Shown: one piece after another, positions 34,240 through 44,816 of the stretch
Position numbering within the stretch: position 1 is the stretch's first letter
Layout of the letters: each line of letters starts with the position of its first letter
Origin: Welwitschia mirabilis
Lineage: Eukaryota; Gnetophyta; Gnetopsida; Welwitschiales
NCBI GenBank assembly: GCA_051453625.1
Contig: JBOZIK010000001.1
Coordinates: 130,035,627-130,095,045, forward strand
DNA length: 59,419 nt
Direction: 5' to 3'
Position numbers and translations under genes: made by a program
The notes under the pieces: model-generated
What the model was told of the DNA's origin: nothing
The model's input: only the letters and a program-made list of their open reading frames with translations
Databases searched by the model: none

Positions 34240-35520
34240 TCTTCTCATCGAGTTAAGTTTGGAATGTGGAGAAAGATCTACTTGACTTGATTTCTTTTTC
34301 ACCTCACAAGACTTAGCTTTATGATTTGAATAAATCAAGCTAAATTGAAATGTTGAGTAAGATCCACTTAGCTTAACTATATAAATTAAGATCATATTTT
34401 TATGTATGTTTTGGTGTCTATCTTTTATTTCTTTTCCCTTTGTTTTCTCAAAGTTAACTTTAAGTTTTTGTAATTAAGATTTTAAAATTACAAACTAAAT
34501 TTACCCTAAATACATCATATTCTTCATTAGTAATAAGCCGTAATTAGTGGTGAACATAAGAAGCATTATATGAAAAGAGATTCATGTTAGGCTATGCTAC
34601 ACTCTAAGCTTATTATATAGTTTTTAACTACCTTAATTATGAATCTTGGCCCATATGAAAAGTCATGTCTTTCTTAAGTTGTAATGTCTCCAAAACCCCA
34701 AGGTCCATACCACCATGTACTCCTTAGTAATTGAGGATATTTTAGGTAAAGTTAAAATGCACAATGGTATGATTAATTAAGGATATTTTAAGTAAAGGCA
34801 AGAGGCACAGTGGTATGATCTACTTAGATTTCATCATCAAGTAGATAAAGAGGCATAAGTATAATCAATTTTAAAATTTACTAAGCCTAAGCTATAAGCA
34901 GGTTACTGATATATCATTGTACTCTTCCTTAAGAGAGGTATATAGCTGAGATAACCGAAACTAGTTAAATACTTGGATGCCCCACTAAGGTAACTCACAT
35001 TTTGTAATTTTACATCCTTAGGAGATAAGATACCATCCCTGGAGAGGATGTGATCACTAATTGAATTTGGAAGCATCTCTAAAATTCCCCAATCTTAGCA
35101 TTTCATCACCTAATCATTATTTTAGGCCTCCTTTCATTAAAATATACCTTTCTTACATTAAGACATTTTTTAATAAAGCACCTTTATTTCTTCTTGTGCA
35201 TGTAGTTTTTTTCCTATCTAAATAGGAAAGTTATTTCTTTTTTATCATACATTATGATTTAAATAGATCACTTAGATTTTTGGGCTTGGCTCCATTTCAT
35301 TATGATTATACCTCTTTGTCATGACATTTTTCTATCTCTTTTCTTTCGTTACATTGTAACTTGGATAGATCACTTAAAATTGTGGATGAGAGCAAGATTC
35401 ATTTTCTTATAACTATACAGTTATCTTTATTTTTTCTTGTTTTCTTTTTTGGATTTTGACAAAATTTCTTTATGTAACAAGATCAATTTTAGTAGTTGAT
35501 GTAAGCAAGATTCCTCTTTT
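34240..35520 (+). repeat. Degenerate repeats in TE-C leader
   Basis: The phrase GATC(C/T)ACTTAG with surrounding AATAGATCACTTAGAT or similar recurs near 34,275, 34,360, 34,816, 35,262, 35,367 and 35,480. The last three are about 105-110 bp apart. A separate exact-period pair of 46 bp lies at 34,729-34,774 and 34,775-34,820 (AATTGAGGATATTTTAGGTA against AATTAAGGATATTTTAAGTA). No coding motif is present. The stretch ends at the insertion of Sire-A. Confidence 0.5.
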
Positions 35521-36940
35521 TGATAAAATCCTAGTTTTGATGATTTCACTTGTTAAATATGATGTGTCTAATGTGTAGATAAGTAAAATTGGAGAACTCT
35601 AAAATTTTAAAAAGGATAAATCTAGTCAAAATCTCAACATTTAAAGTACATAAAATATTCAGCTCAAAATTCATAAAGGACAAACATAATTCACTAAACA
35701 AATTTGCATATATAAAAATATCTATAGTAAAGATGTCTACTAGGTCAAAGACATTTAATTTGAACTATATTTCATCACAGGAAAATACATCTATCATGAT
35801 AAAGATGTCTATACTAAACCAAGTAACTTAGATAAGTAAAAAACATTTATCAAATTAAATACATTTATATTGCTTCAACTATTGAAAAACATCTACAAAA
35901 TTGAAGAGGTCTATGATAAATTGGAAGAGGTAATAGAGACAAATTGTATTTTGATGAATTATCTATATTTTAGGGAATAAATTGAGTTTTATACTTTAAA
36001 TTCATTATTACTAAGGGTCAAAGATATAGTAGTTCAAGTTTTATTAAAATCTAGGTAGTTTAATCAAATATATCTTTCAAGGTAAAGATGTTTGTCTGAT
36101 AAAGACATCTACTACTTTAAAGATTTCTATCCTGAAAATTTGATAAAAAAGAAAATAGTTATTAAATGACTAAAACTTAGCTATTTCTATCAATTGCAAA
36201 CATTTAAATGTTTTCAAATGACTATCTCTTTAGGTTAAAGGTAAAGAATAAATCAAAATTATAAAGGGCATAAAGAGACAAGGAAAACGTGTTACTCTCA
36301 TACAAGTGATTGGTACTATACATGAAACTTTCAGTGATCTTGATGAAAATGACTATCTAGTGAATACATTTCTTGACTATTGGTTCTTATAATAGTTACA
36401 TTACTCTAATCTAATACATTCATGAGTTATAACAATAAGGAATAATTCAAGTACTCTATCAAAGTGACATTTTTTCAGGCTTGTTGCCTCTTTTGTTATC
36501 ATTGTTTATTGTCATTTAAATTGTAAAGACTATTAGATTTTTTACTACAGCTCATTATAGTTCATTTATTACTTTTATTCTTAGGATATTGTATTAGGGT
36601 TTCCACTTTGTAAGGTAGTCCTTATCTGGTGTGCTTCTGTAAGTTCTTATGAGCATATTTCTATTTTGATTTATTGTAAATTCCTAAAAGGAAGAGAGTG
36701 ATATCTTGTGAGAATAATCTTAGTTACACGTAAGATTTGTGATGCTCCAAAACCATTATTTTGTAGGTTAATGTTATTCAAAAGTGTGAGAGAAAGCTAT
36801 CCTTTATGTATGGACATATCCAAGTTGGATAACTATGTTAATTTAGTAAGGTATTTATTATGGAAAATTTAATTTATTTTAGTAGATTTTTTATTTGGTA
36901 GATCTCATTCACTTATCTCCTCTAAGTTCAACGATCCTTA
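35521..36940 (+). repeat. Sire-A 5' LTR, 1.42 kb
   Basis: Starts TGATAAAATCCTAGTTTTGA, ends GATCCTTA just before AG and the PBS. It aligns with 53,345-54,766 throughout. A TATA box TATAAAG is at 36,260-36,266, in the same place as TATAAAT at 54,088-54,094 in the 3' LTR, about 740 bp from the LTR start. U3 carries the motif array described separately. Confidence 0.85.
35716..35912 (+). promoter_or_regulatory. U3 doublet array, 5' LTR of Sire-A
   Basis: Four doublets of an 8-bp motif related to AGACGTCT, each with 18 bp between the starts of its halves: 35,731/35,749, 35,785/35,803, 35,841/35,859 and 35,887/35,905. Best copies are AGATGTCT at 35,731 and 35,803. Others have decayed to AAACATCT, ATACATCT, AAACATTT or AGAGGTCT. 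An extra AATATCT lies just before the first doublet. Confidence 0.7.
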
Positions 36941-36942
36941 AG

Positions 36943-36954
36943 TGGTATTAGATT
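36943..36954 (+). other. Sire-A primer-binding site
   Basis: TGGTATTAGATT, two bases after the LTR, matching TGGTATCAGAGC in nine of twelve positions. The AG spacer before it is what I recall from Sireviruses. Confidence 0.7.
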
Positions 36955-36993
36955 GGGTACTCACAAAAAAAAAGTAACATCTTCAAGTAAACT

Positions 36994-37949
36994 ATGGAAG
37001 GGGTGCCCTCCATCAGACATCCACTCCTTGATGGGACTAACTATGTGTATTAAAAGATGAGGATGTGGGTATACTAATAGTCTTATTAGTTTCAAATTTT
37101 GCAAAGCATTAAAGACAAATAGTGATAACATAAAAATCCATAATAGATGCTATAGGAAACTCCATTATAGAAATAAAAACTAGAAAGGACTAGGAAGATA
37201 AAGAAAAGGCAACTTTTATGTATGACTTAAAAGTAAAAATTTCTCTTTAATTAGCTCTTACAATGAAAGAATTCAATAGAATATTTAGATGGAAAACTAC
37301 ACAAAAAATATGAAATGTTTTAATAAGGACATATGTAGAAATATCTATCAGCAAGCAATCAAATCTTTTTTATTTTTGAATTAGTTAGTTTAAAAATCTA
37401 AAGATGAATAATGGAAAAAGAATACATGAAACTTCACAAAAGTCTCTAACATAATGGATGCTACATTTAGCATTAGTGAAAATCTTCCAAAGGCAAAATT
37501 AATCCAAAACATTATTAGATGTTTAAATCTAGAATATAGGCCTAAAACAATAGCCATAAAAGAATCAAGAGACTTTATCATAATAAATATTAAAGAATCA
37601 AAAAGTGCTCTAATGGTTTACAAGATGAATCTTATTCAAGATAGTGCTCTGAATATAAGCCTATCACTCTTAAAGCTAGTGAAAATACAAGATAAGCTTC
37701 TAAAAAGAAAATAAAAAAAGAATCAGATGGAGATAACTCTAAATATGATATAAAATAAAAACTTGCTCTCATAAGAAGGTGACTTAAAAAGACTTATTTT
37801 ATGAAAGAATAATAAGAAAGAAGACTATCAAAAACCATCTGGATTTTAAGCTAGAGGTAAGTTTAAATGTAAATCTTCTAGTATTTTTTTCACTTTCTTT
37901 TAAGTTTGATATTTCCAAATTAGAATGTTGGATTTGTGAAGGAGGAGGA
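36994..37949 (+). pseudogene. Sire-A gag, 5' part, cut by Sire-B
   Basis: Copia gag of the UBN2 type. From the ATG at 36,994 it reads MEGVPSIRHPLLDGTNYVY, where the family has PxFDGxNYxYWKxRM. Near 37,270 KEFNRIFRWKT appears, then a frame change. At 37,454-37,714 an 86-codon open piece contains KLIQNIIRCL, PKTIAIKESRD and SALMVYKMNL, matching the end of the gag helical domain (LRSLP...K.TAIEEAKDL...L.SLxTYE). It ends in the first half of the zinc knuckle, CWICEGGG (37,926-37,949), where Sire-B is inserted. Several stops. Confidence 0.75.
37945..37949. other. Target-site duplication GAGGA, left copy
   Basis: GAGGA immediately before the TG of Sire-B, repeated at 46,136-46,140 immediately after it. 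A perfect 5-bp TSD. Confidence 0.9.
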
Positions 37950-39289
37950 TGATAAGATCGAGAACCTTAGAGGAGGGGTGAATAGGTTCGTTACAAAGAC
38001 TTTAATCTCAAAACAACTTAATAGAATCTAATCATAGATTGCATATAAACAAATAATGAAATCACAATCATGCATACAAAGAATAAATAAAAATAGAATG
38101 TAAACCATAAAATAGAAACTACTAGTTTGGATGTATGCAGGATTTATAGTGGTTCAGGAACTTCCCTACTCCACTCTCGATAATCAATTTCTTCCAATAT
38201 TAATCTTGGATCTCTATTACTTCACAAGTTTTTCCAGGCTTACTTGTTAACCCTTACAAGTAGATTTTTGTAGGCTAAGTCTCAACTTTAACAACAGACT
38301 TTTGCAGGCTAAGTCTCAACCTTTGACAACGAACTTTTGTAAGCTAAGCATCAACCTTTGATAATGAATGGAAGTGATGTAATGAAGCCTTCATTACTCT
38401 AATATTACTTGTTTAGTATCAATACATAGAATGGATATCTTCTCTAAATGAATATAGTGATGAGGTCCTTAGATCTGATTTTGAGTGATGTCCTAATTCA
38501 AGAATAGATCTCCTCAATCAGATATGAATCAGTACAAAAGATATTCCAATGTAATATGCTACTTGATCTTTTAGATGCATAATGAATATGCCAAATTGAA
38601 AATATGCCAAAAATATCTCTAGGTCATCTCTTGACTAGGTATTTATAATAGAGGGTTACTAGGGTTTGATACAATTGAATTGTGTCTCCAACGACTATAA
38701 ACGGCTAGAAAATGGTTAGTTAACAACTAGGTAATGGATACATAATGTCGACAAGATTTACTTTTTCATACCATCTGGTCGACCGCACAAATATCTAGTG
38801 ACCGCATAGGGACTCGGTTGACCCCATCCTGGGTCCGGTCGACCCTTGTCTTTTAGTCTAGAACTATAGACTTTGTCAGCTTCTTAGGTTCAGTCAACTT
38901 TATCTTGAGCCTGGTCAACCCCTTTCTCTTTGGTCTGGGACTTAACTGTCAACTTCTCAAATCTGGTTGACCTCATGAATATCTGGTCGATCCCATTCCT
39001 CTTAGTTTGGGACTATTGGTTCTTGAGATCATAGGTCTGATCGACTCCTTAATAATCCGATCTAATCCTATGGGTTTAGTTCATTTTTGTTATGTTTGCT
39101 TCAGGTGCATTGAACCCCTCTAGGATCTGATCGAACCCCACTAGAGGTAAACAACTTAGTAGTTTCTTTTGTGCATTTGGTCCACATCTTTTACTTGCAT
39201 AACTCAGACTCATTTGCATATAATATCTAACAAATTTACACTAAAATAGAGGAATTATTTTGACATCAGTTGGCAAATATAATCTAATA
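37950..39289 (-). repeat. Sire-B 3' LTR, 1.34 kb
   Basis: Partner of 44,817-46,135; roughly nine in ten bases agree in the stretches I aligned by eye. Its TATA region (TTATAAATAC read on the minus strand) is near 38,640-38,648. GGTCGACC-type motifs occupy 38,777-39,136. On the minus strand its first bases are TATTAGATT, where TG has become TA. Confidence 0.9.
38777..39136 (-). promoter_or_regulatory. GGTCGACC array in U3 of Sire-B 3' LTR
   Basis: Palindrome GGTCGACC exact at 38,777 and 38,837, with decayed forms at 38,797 (AGTGACC) and 38,816 (GGTTGACC), giving starts 20, 19 and 21 bp apart. Further copies such as GGTCAACC, GGTTGACC and GGTCGATC continue to about 39,136. The array lies between the U3 start and the TATA box on the minus strand. 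Confidence 0.75.
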
Positions 39290-39290
39290 A

Positions 39291-39302
39291 TCTCCCCTTT
39301 TG
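39291..39302 (-). other. Sire-B polypurine tract
   Basis: On the minus strand CAAAAGGGGAGA, directly before the 3' LTR. A second, similar tract (CAAAGGGGAAGAG, complement of about 39,537-39,550) lies 240 bp upstream, followed by the same CATTAATGGC/CATTGATGGC context. Repeated PPTs are, from memory, a Sirevirus trait. Confidence 0.75.
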
Positions 39303-39750
39303 ACATTGATGGCAAATACTGTAGTGATTTCAAAGATTTAAACAATGTAAACTCATTAACTAAACATTTTTAATAATACATTAAAAAGTCAAAAAACTTC
39401 CCCTTAAATCAAGACATATATATTTGTAAGCAAAAGGTAAGATAGATATCTCTTTGACTAAACAGCACAAAATCTTCAACAATTATCATAAAAGGAGCAT
39501 ATTGAATTTAATATTTAATTGAAAGCACTACATCTTCTCTTCCCCTTTGACATTAATGGCAAATAATAATCATATTTAGCCACTTTTGAAACATATTCTC
39601 CTCCTATGTTGATACCAAATGATGAATGATGATAATCCAAAAATTCCTTAAAACATATTGAGGCATTTTTAATAGACAAATTGTGCTTTTAAATGAGGAA
39701 ATCCTAAAAATGCACAAAATTCTACCAACATTACTTATCAAAATAACACT

Positions 39751-40751
39751 CATGAATTACATATTTAAATGGTACCATTTGAGAATAAACTATAACACAA
39801 AATCATAATGTAACATATGATAAAAAATATTTTAATTCCTTTGTATCTAAGATGATAATTTTAATTTTGTTCCAAAGTATATAGCATTCAAGAATTTAAA
39901 ATAATGCAAAGATTAAGCTCAAACATAAGACTGAAATTTATTAAAAATAAACTATTACAAAGTTCTATGCTAATCAAGTAAGAAAGAAGTTCCCATCAAG
40001 AGCATATATCTGAAAAATTCCATAAAGAAAGGCATAAAAATCTCTTTTTGATGATAAGAGAAAAAGAGAGAATAACATAACAAAGATCTAAAAGGTAAGA
40101 ATAATTTAATCTAATTCCTCCTCCTATTCTTCTTCTTCTTTAGATTCCTCCTCTAAATCTTCTTCATCTTCTCCAGTATGAGCAGAGCTGGTACCTTCAG
40201 CTAAGGTATCTACAATGTCATATCCAGCTACTATGAGTGCTTCTTTCATATGCCTGATGCGAGATTTAATCCATTTCAAATATGAAAGAGTCTCATCTGG
40301 GGATGTTTCCTTTGGGGTCTTAGAAGAGGATTTCTTTGAAAAAGTAGAAATATGCATGCGAGACAAAGTGGCACACCCAATGGGTGACAAGCATTGAAGA
40401 GTCTTCAAAAAAAAATATAGATTAACATGAAAATGGTGGTAAATTTTAATGATAAGTATAGAGTATGGTAAAGCCCTAGTTCTGTGGTACTCTAACTATG
40501 AAGCCATATTTTTCAATATTATGATAGGAGCATCAATAGAATACTCAGTTCCTACCAAATACATCAAATAAGCTCTATAGCTGGAGGCCTCATCACAATG
40601 ACCAGCTAAAGGTAGAAAATTATAAGTAAAGATCAAGTGGATAAAGCAATATTTAGGATTCAACAGATAAGTAGAAATAGTGTGCTTCGAAGAATTCATT
40701 TTACCACAAATCTCCATTATGACTGTGGCTTGTCTTCTATTATGTCCCTCA
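39751..40751 (-). repeat. 1-kb direct repeat, copy 1 (envelope-like ORF 3' end)
   Basis: Matches 40,852-41,847 from end to end at roughly nine in ten bases, with small indels. It includes the C-terminal part of the envelope-like frame: a 94-codon open piece at 40,124-40,408 with MKTLQCLSPIGCATLSRMH and an acidic Glu-rich tail, and a second piece at 40,496-40,750 with YNFLPLAGHCDEASSYRAY. It ends exactly at a 100-N gap, which suggests a join between diverged copies or a tandem duplication spanning a gap. Confidence 0.85.
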
Positions 40752-40851
40752 NNNNNNNNNNNNNNNNNNNNNNNNNNNNNNNNNNNNNNNNNNNNNNNNN
40801 NNNNNNNNNNNNNNNNNNNNNNNNNNNNNNNNNNNNNNNNNNNNNNNNNNN
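40752..40851. other. Assembly gap, 100 N
   Basis: Placeholder-length gap between the two 1-kb repeat copies. Confidence 1.
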
Positions 40852-41847
40852 TATGAATTACATATTTAAATGATACCATTTGAGAATAAACTATAATACA
40901 AAATGATAATGTAACATATGATAAAAAACATTTTAATTCCTTTGTGTTTGCGATGATAATTTTTAATTTTGTTATAAAGTATATAGCATTTAAGAATGTT
41001 AAAATAATGTAAAGATTAAGCTTAAACATAAGCTGAAATTCAGTAAAAACAAATTATTATAAAGTTCCATACTAAGCAAGAAAAAAAGAAGTTCTCATCA
41101 AGAGCATACATTTGAAAAATTCCACAAAGAAAGGCAGAAAACTCTCTTTTGACAATAAGAGCAAAAGAAAGAACAATGTAATAAAGATCTAAAAGGCAAG
41201 AATAATTTAATCTGATTCCTCCTCTTCTTCTTCTTTAGATTTCTCCTCTGAATCTTCTTCATCTCCTCCAGTACGAGCAGAGCTAGTACGTTCAGCTGAG
41301 GTATCTGTGATGTCATATCCAGCTAATATGAGTGCTTCTTTCATATTCCTGATGCGAGAGTCAATCTATTTCAAATATGAAATAGTCTCATCTGGAGTTG
41401 TTGCCTTTAGGGTTTCAAAAGAAGATTTATTTAAAGGAGCAAAAATATGCATGCGAGATAAAGTCACACACCCAATGGGTGACAAGGACTGAAGAGTATC
41501 CAAAGAAGAATGCAAATTAACACAGAAATGATGATAAATTTTAGTGATAAGCATAGAGTAGGGCAGATTCCTAGTTCAATGGTACTCTAACTATGAAGCC
41601 ATATTTTTCAATATAATGGTAGGAGCATCAATAGAATGATCAGTTCCCATCAAATACATCAAATAATCTCTATAACTAGAGGCCTCATCATGATAGCCAA
41701 CTAAAGGTAGAAAATTATAAGTAAAAATCAAGTGGATAAAACAATATTTAGGAGTCTACAAAGAAGTAAAAATAGTGTGCTTCCAAGAATGCATTTTACT
41801 GTAAATCTGCCTAGTGACTGTTGGTTTGTTTTTCATTATATCTCTCA
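40852..41847 (-). repeat. 1-kb direct repeat, copy 2
   Basis: Second copy of the unit at 39,751-40,751, beginning exactly at the gap edge. Unlike copy 1 it continues without a break into the 5' part of the envelope-like ORF, so it is the native copy. Confidence 0.85.
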
Positions 41848-42241
41848 AAGGCCAAAATTCCTCATAATCTCCCTAAAGAAGATCTGTTAGCTCAGAAATG
41901 AGATTTGCTATTACTCTGATTCTTGTACCCAAAACTAGGGTTTCTAGAGTCCTAGTATCATGATTAAAAGTAGCATTGTAGTAAAACATTCTAGTGAAAA
42001 AAGGATATGCAGGACCTAAAACATCAAAGAAATGATTCAGATCATGATCTCTCAAGAGTTGAATAACATCTCTTAGTTCTCTAAGCTTTGATAAAGCTAC
42101 AGACTGCTCCTAGCATATAGGTTTCTTTTTGAACTTCTCATAGAACTTATCTAAGTCCTCTTCAGACATTCCATGGAAGAAGTAAGAAGGTTCCCTTAAA
42201 GAACCTTCCTTTGAGCCTCTCCTAGAGGTGCTAGCTGCCAT
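41207..42241 (-). pseudogene. Sire-B envelope-like third ORF
   Basis: From the ATG at 42,241 (MAASTSRRGSKEG) one frame runs 345 codons to the natural TAA at 41,207 with no frameshift; I count six premature stops, five TAG and one TGA. Order: a Ser/Arg-rich start, FFHGMSEEDLDKFYEKF (residues about 22-38), FFDVLGPAYPFFTRMFYYNA near residue 67, LGTRIRVIANLISELTDLL near 104, YNFLPL and DEASSYRDYLMYLM near 175-195, SPIGCVTLSRMH near 255, and an acidic Glu-rich tail. This is the plant transposon third-ORF family (Pfam calls it a putative plant transposon protein, PF20167 as I recall). It is often labelled envelope-like in Sireviruses; no fusion function is shown here. It lies behind its own promoter-like region. 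Confidence 0.75.
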
Positions 42242-42378
42242 TGTAAGACTTTAAAGAGAAGAAGAACTGATAAAAACACTAGATCTAGTTGCAAATATTT
42301 CTTAAACTTGAAGAAACTCACTAGATCTAAAGGCTTGAAGATACTAGAATGAGTTGAAAAGGGTTAGAGTTCTAGTTC

Positions 42379-42385
42379 TTTTATA
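42379..42385 (-). promoter_or_regulatory. TATA box upstream of envelope-like ORF
   Basis: On the minus strand TATAAAAG (CTATAAAAGAAC in context), 138 bp before the ATG at 42,241. About 80 bp further upstream is the cluster of LTR-type motifs. The sequence between TATA and ATG is T/C-rich and free of ATG, like a plant 5' leader. Confidence 0.55.
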
Positions 42386-42463
42386 GAATGAAGAAAATAG
42401 GGCAGATTTTATAAAGAAATCAGGTTCATCGACTATAATTATACACTGTAATTCTTCAGGTCT

Positions 42464-42595
42464 AGTTGACCGCTCCAACATCTGGTTAACCCGTTGAGAC
42501 ATGGGTTTACAGTACTAGAAGGGGTCCAGGCGATTAGGCTTTCAAGCCAGTCAACCAACCACATCCAGTCAACTGAATCATAGATTCGGTCGATC
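42464..42595 (-). promoter_or_regulatory. Internal copy of the GGTCGACC array
   Basis: AGTTGACC at 42,464, GGTTAACC at 42,484, AGTCAACC at 42,549, AGTCAACT at 42,567 and GGTCGATC at 42,588, spaced 20, 65, 18 and 21 bp. All are one or a few deamination steps from GGTCGACC, the U3 motif of the same element. They lie 220-360 bp upstream of the envelope-like ATG and 80-215 bp upstream of its TATA box. Confidence 0.65.
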
Positions 42596-42729
42596 ACCCT
42601 CTAATTAGCCAATAGATGATATACTGAACTCTAGATCACTTTTATAATAGATAGAATTATATCAGAACTAGAGTTTACACATAATTGATAGAAAAACATT
42701 TAATTTTGTCACTATTTTTCCTGAATTAT

Positions 42730-43110
42730 TGGTCTACTATATTGATTGATCTAGAGTTTTAATATCTAAACTGTAAGCATTATCAACATGTTTTGCACAT
42801 AAAATGACAACATTTATTTTCTCATTATTAACTATATACTTAGATTTATCAAATATTATTCTATTTCCTTTGTCACATAGTTAACTAACACTTAATAAAT
42901 TGTGTTGTAAGCCATTCATATAAAGTACATTATTGAGATTAGATGACATACCTCCTTTGATACTTCCTATACCTTCTATTTTTGCTATTTGGTTGTTTCC
43001 AAAAATGACTTCTCCATTATTCATGCTCTTTAACCTTTGAAAACTTAATTTATGTCTTATCATATGCATTGAAAAATTGCTATCTAGATACCAGCTTTTC
43101 ACATGATATT
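42730..43110 (-). pseudogene. Sire-B protease and start of pre-integrase block
   Basis: A 73-codon open piece (42,881-43,102) reads MKSWYLDSNFSMHMIRHKLS, the Copia protease start WYLDSGCSxHMT with Gly of DSG changed to Asn, then IEGIGSIKGG, LNNVLYMNGLQHNLLSVS. After a stop the same frame continues with LCDKGNRIIFDKS to about 42.73 kb, the region leading to the pre-integrase zinc finger. There the family homology stops: integrase, RT and RNase H are missing. Confidence 0.8.
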
Positions 43111-43471
43111 CTCTACAATTTATCTATGACATAAAGCTTTGAAAATTATTAGTTTTAACCCACTTAGTCTTATTTGACTTAGGTGGTATATTCTTGTTTG
43201 GGATAAATTTAAATGGTAAAGTACTCATATGATCAGATGTAAACATCATATATCTAAATTTGCAAAATAGTTTAGAATGACCAAGTCTACAATAAAAATT
43301 ACATAAAATATTGGATACAAACTTACTTGTTTGGGTTACCTATTTTTAAGAAATTTGTGCTTCAAAACCAATACCTAATTTGTCTCCATTTTGCTTTCGT
43401 ATTCCAAGCATCTGTTCTAGTTTAGATGAACTATCAGAAAACTTGTTTACAAAGAATGGAAGATCATTTAT

Positions 43472-44750
43472 CTAACTATTTAACCTAAAGTTATTTGCTT
43501 TGAGAACTTTACACTTTTCTTTTACTTTCTCCTTTTCCTTTATGATGGTCTTTACTAATTTTTTTAATTCATTGATTCTTTTGGCAAGCTTCTCACATTC
43601 TTCATATAATTCTTGACATATTACTTCTAACTCATCTTCCTCCTCATCAATCATATTTAATTCATCTGAGGTAGAAGCACTAGGTACATTCTTAAGATAT
43701 GATATCAAGGCCATGAAAAATAATCTCCTTTTTCTATATGATCCATGATCTGAGTAGTTTTCTTTATCTTCATCATCTTCATTATCCCAAGTTGTCATCA
43801 ATGAGGAGTTTTTAAGCTTCTTTCTTACTCTTTTAGTGTTAGGACATTTGTTGGCCATATGTCCAAATCCTTTACATGAATAGCACTAGATTTCCTTTTC
43901 CTTGTCCTGTTCTCTTCTTTATTTCGGATTGCTTTTTCTTGGATTCATGCTTGTTCTCCTTCCTTTTTTCTATAGAGAAATCTTTTAAAGAATTTGGCTA
44001 GAAGAGCCACCTCATCATCATCAAGTTCTTCATCCGATCTATTAGATCTGTAATCCTCCTACACACATTTCAAAGCAATACCTTTTCTTCTATCTTTAGC
44101 AAATTTAAGTTCATAGGTTTGAAGGTTACCTTGAAGTTCTTCTAAAGCCATTGCATTGATATTTTTGCTTTCTTCGATGGATGTTACTTTCGATTCAAAT
44201 CTCTTGGTAAGGATCTTAGCACTTTCCTTAATACTTTTCTTTCTTCCATACGTTTTCTGAGGCTTGCCATTGAGCTTACTATATCTGTAAGTTTATCAAA
44301 AAATTCCTGCAAGGTTTCTTTATCATCCATATGAATATCTTCAAATCTAGAAATAAGCATTTACAGTTTGGCTTGTTTAATAGTGGGTGTTCCTTCATGT
44401 GCAACTTCCAAAATATCCTAAGCTTCTTTTGCATGGTTACAGTTCATAATCCTTTTAAATTCATCTATACATACTGCATAAAAAATAGCGTTAAGAGCAC
44501 AGGCATCTATTATGATTTTGGTTTTATCTACGGGAGTCCATTGGTCTCTAGGTTTGGAAACCAAGAAAGTATTTTCATTTGCATCTATCTGGGCTATCAT
44601 AGGCATAGCATGTCCTTTGTAAATGACCTCTTCTATATTGGCATCTAGGGATCTAAGAAAAATCCTCATCCTGTCTTTCCAATAGGAATAGTTTAAACCA
44701 TCAAATGTGGGTGAATGACCAATTGAAAATCCATCAGTCGGGTTACTCAT
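43472..44750 (-). pseudogene. Sire-B gag
   Basis: Starts at the ATG at 44,750 with MSNPTDGFSIGHSPTFDGLN, then YWKDRMRIFLRSLD, a textbook Copia gag N-terminus, and DEFKRIMNCNHAKEA before the first stop at 44,418. The same family pattern continues in broken frames (TAIEE-like near 44.17 kb, LQxNLQTYEL near 44.12 kb). An intact CCHC zinc knuckle CYSCKGFGHMANKCP lies at 43,841-43,885. A 128-codon piece at 43,472-43,858 follows with TTWDNEDDEDKENY, where the family has ATWSDxDxxD, and a Lys/Glu-rich coiled-coil-like C-terminus. This is the large gag expected of a Sirevirus. Confidence 0.85.
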
Positions 44751-44802
44751 GTTTAGGGTTCTTAAGTCTAGATCTATAAAGATCTCTCAAAGACTAACCT
44801 AT

Positions 44803-44814
44803 GCTCTGATACCA
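44803..44814 (-). other. Sire-B primer-binding site, perfect
   Basis: On the minus strand TGGTATCAGAGC, a perfect 12-base match to the initiator-Met PBS, two bases inside the 5' LTR. Confidence 0.9.
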
Positions 44815-44816
44815 AA

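Noticed and set aside
44331-44648. 105-codon plus-strand frame
   Set aside because: Antisense shadow of the Sire-B gag.
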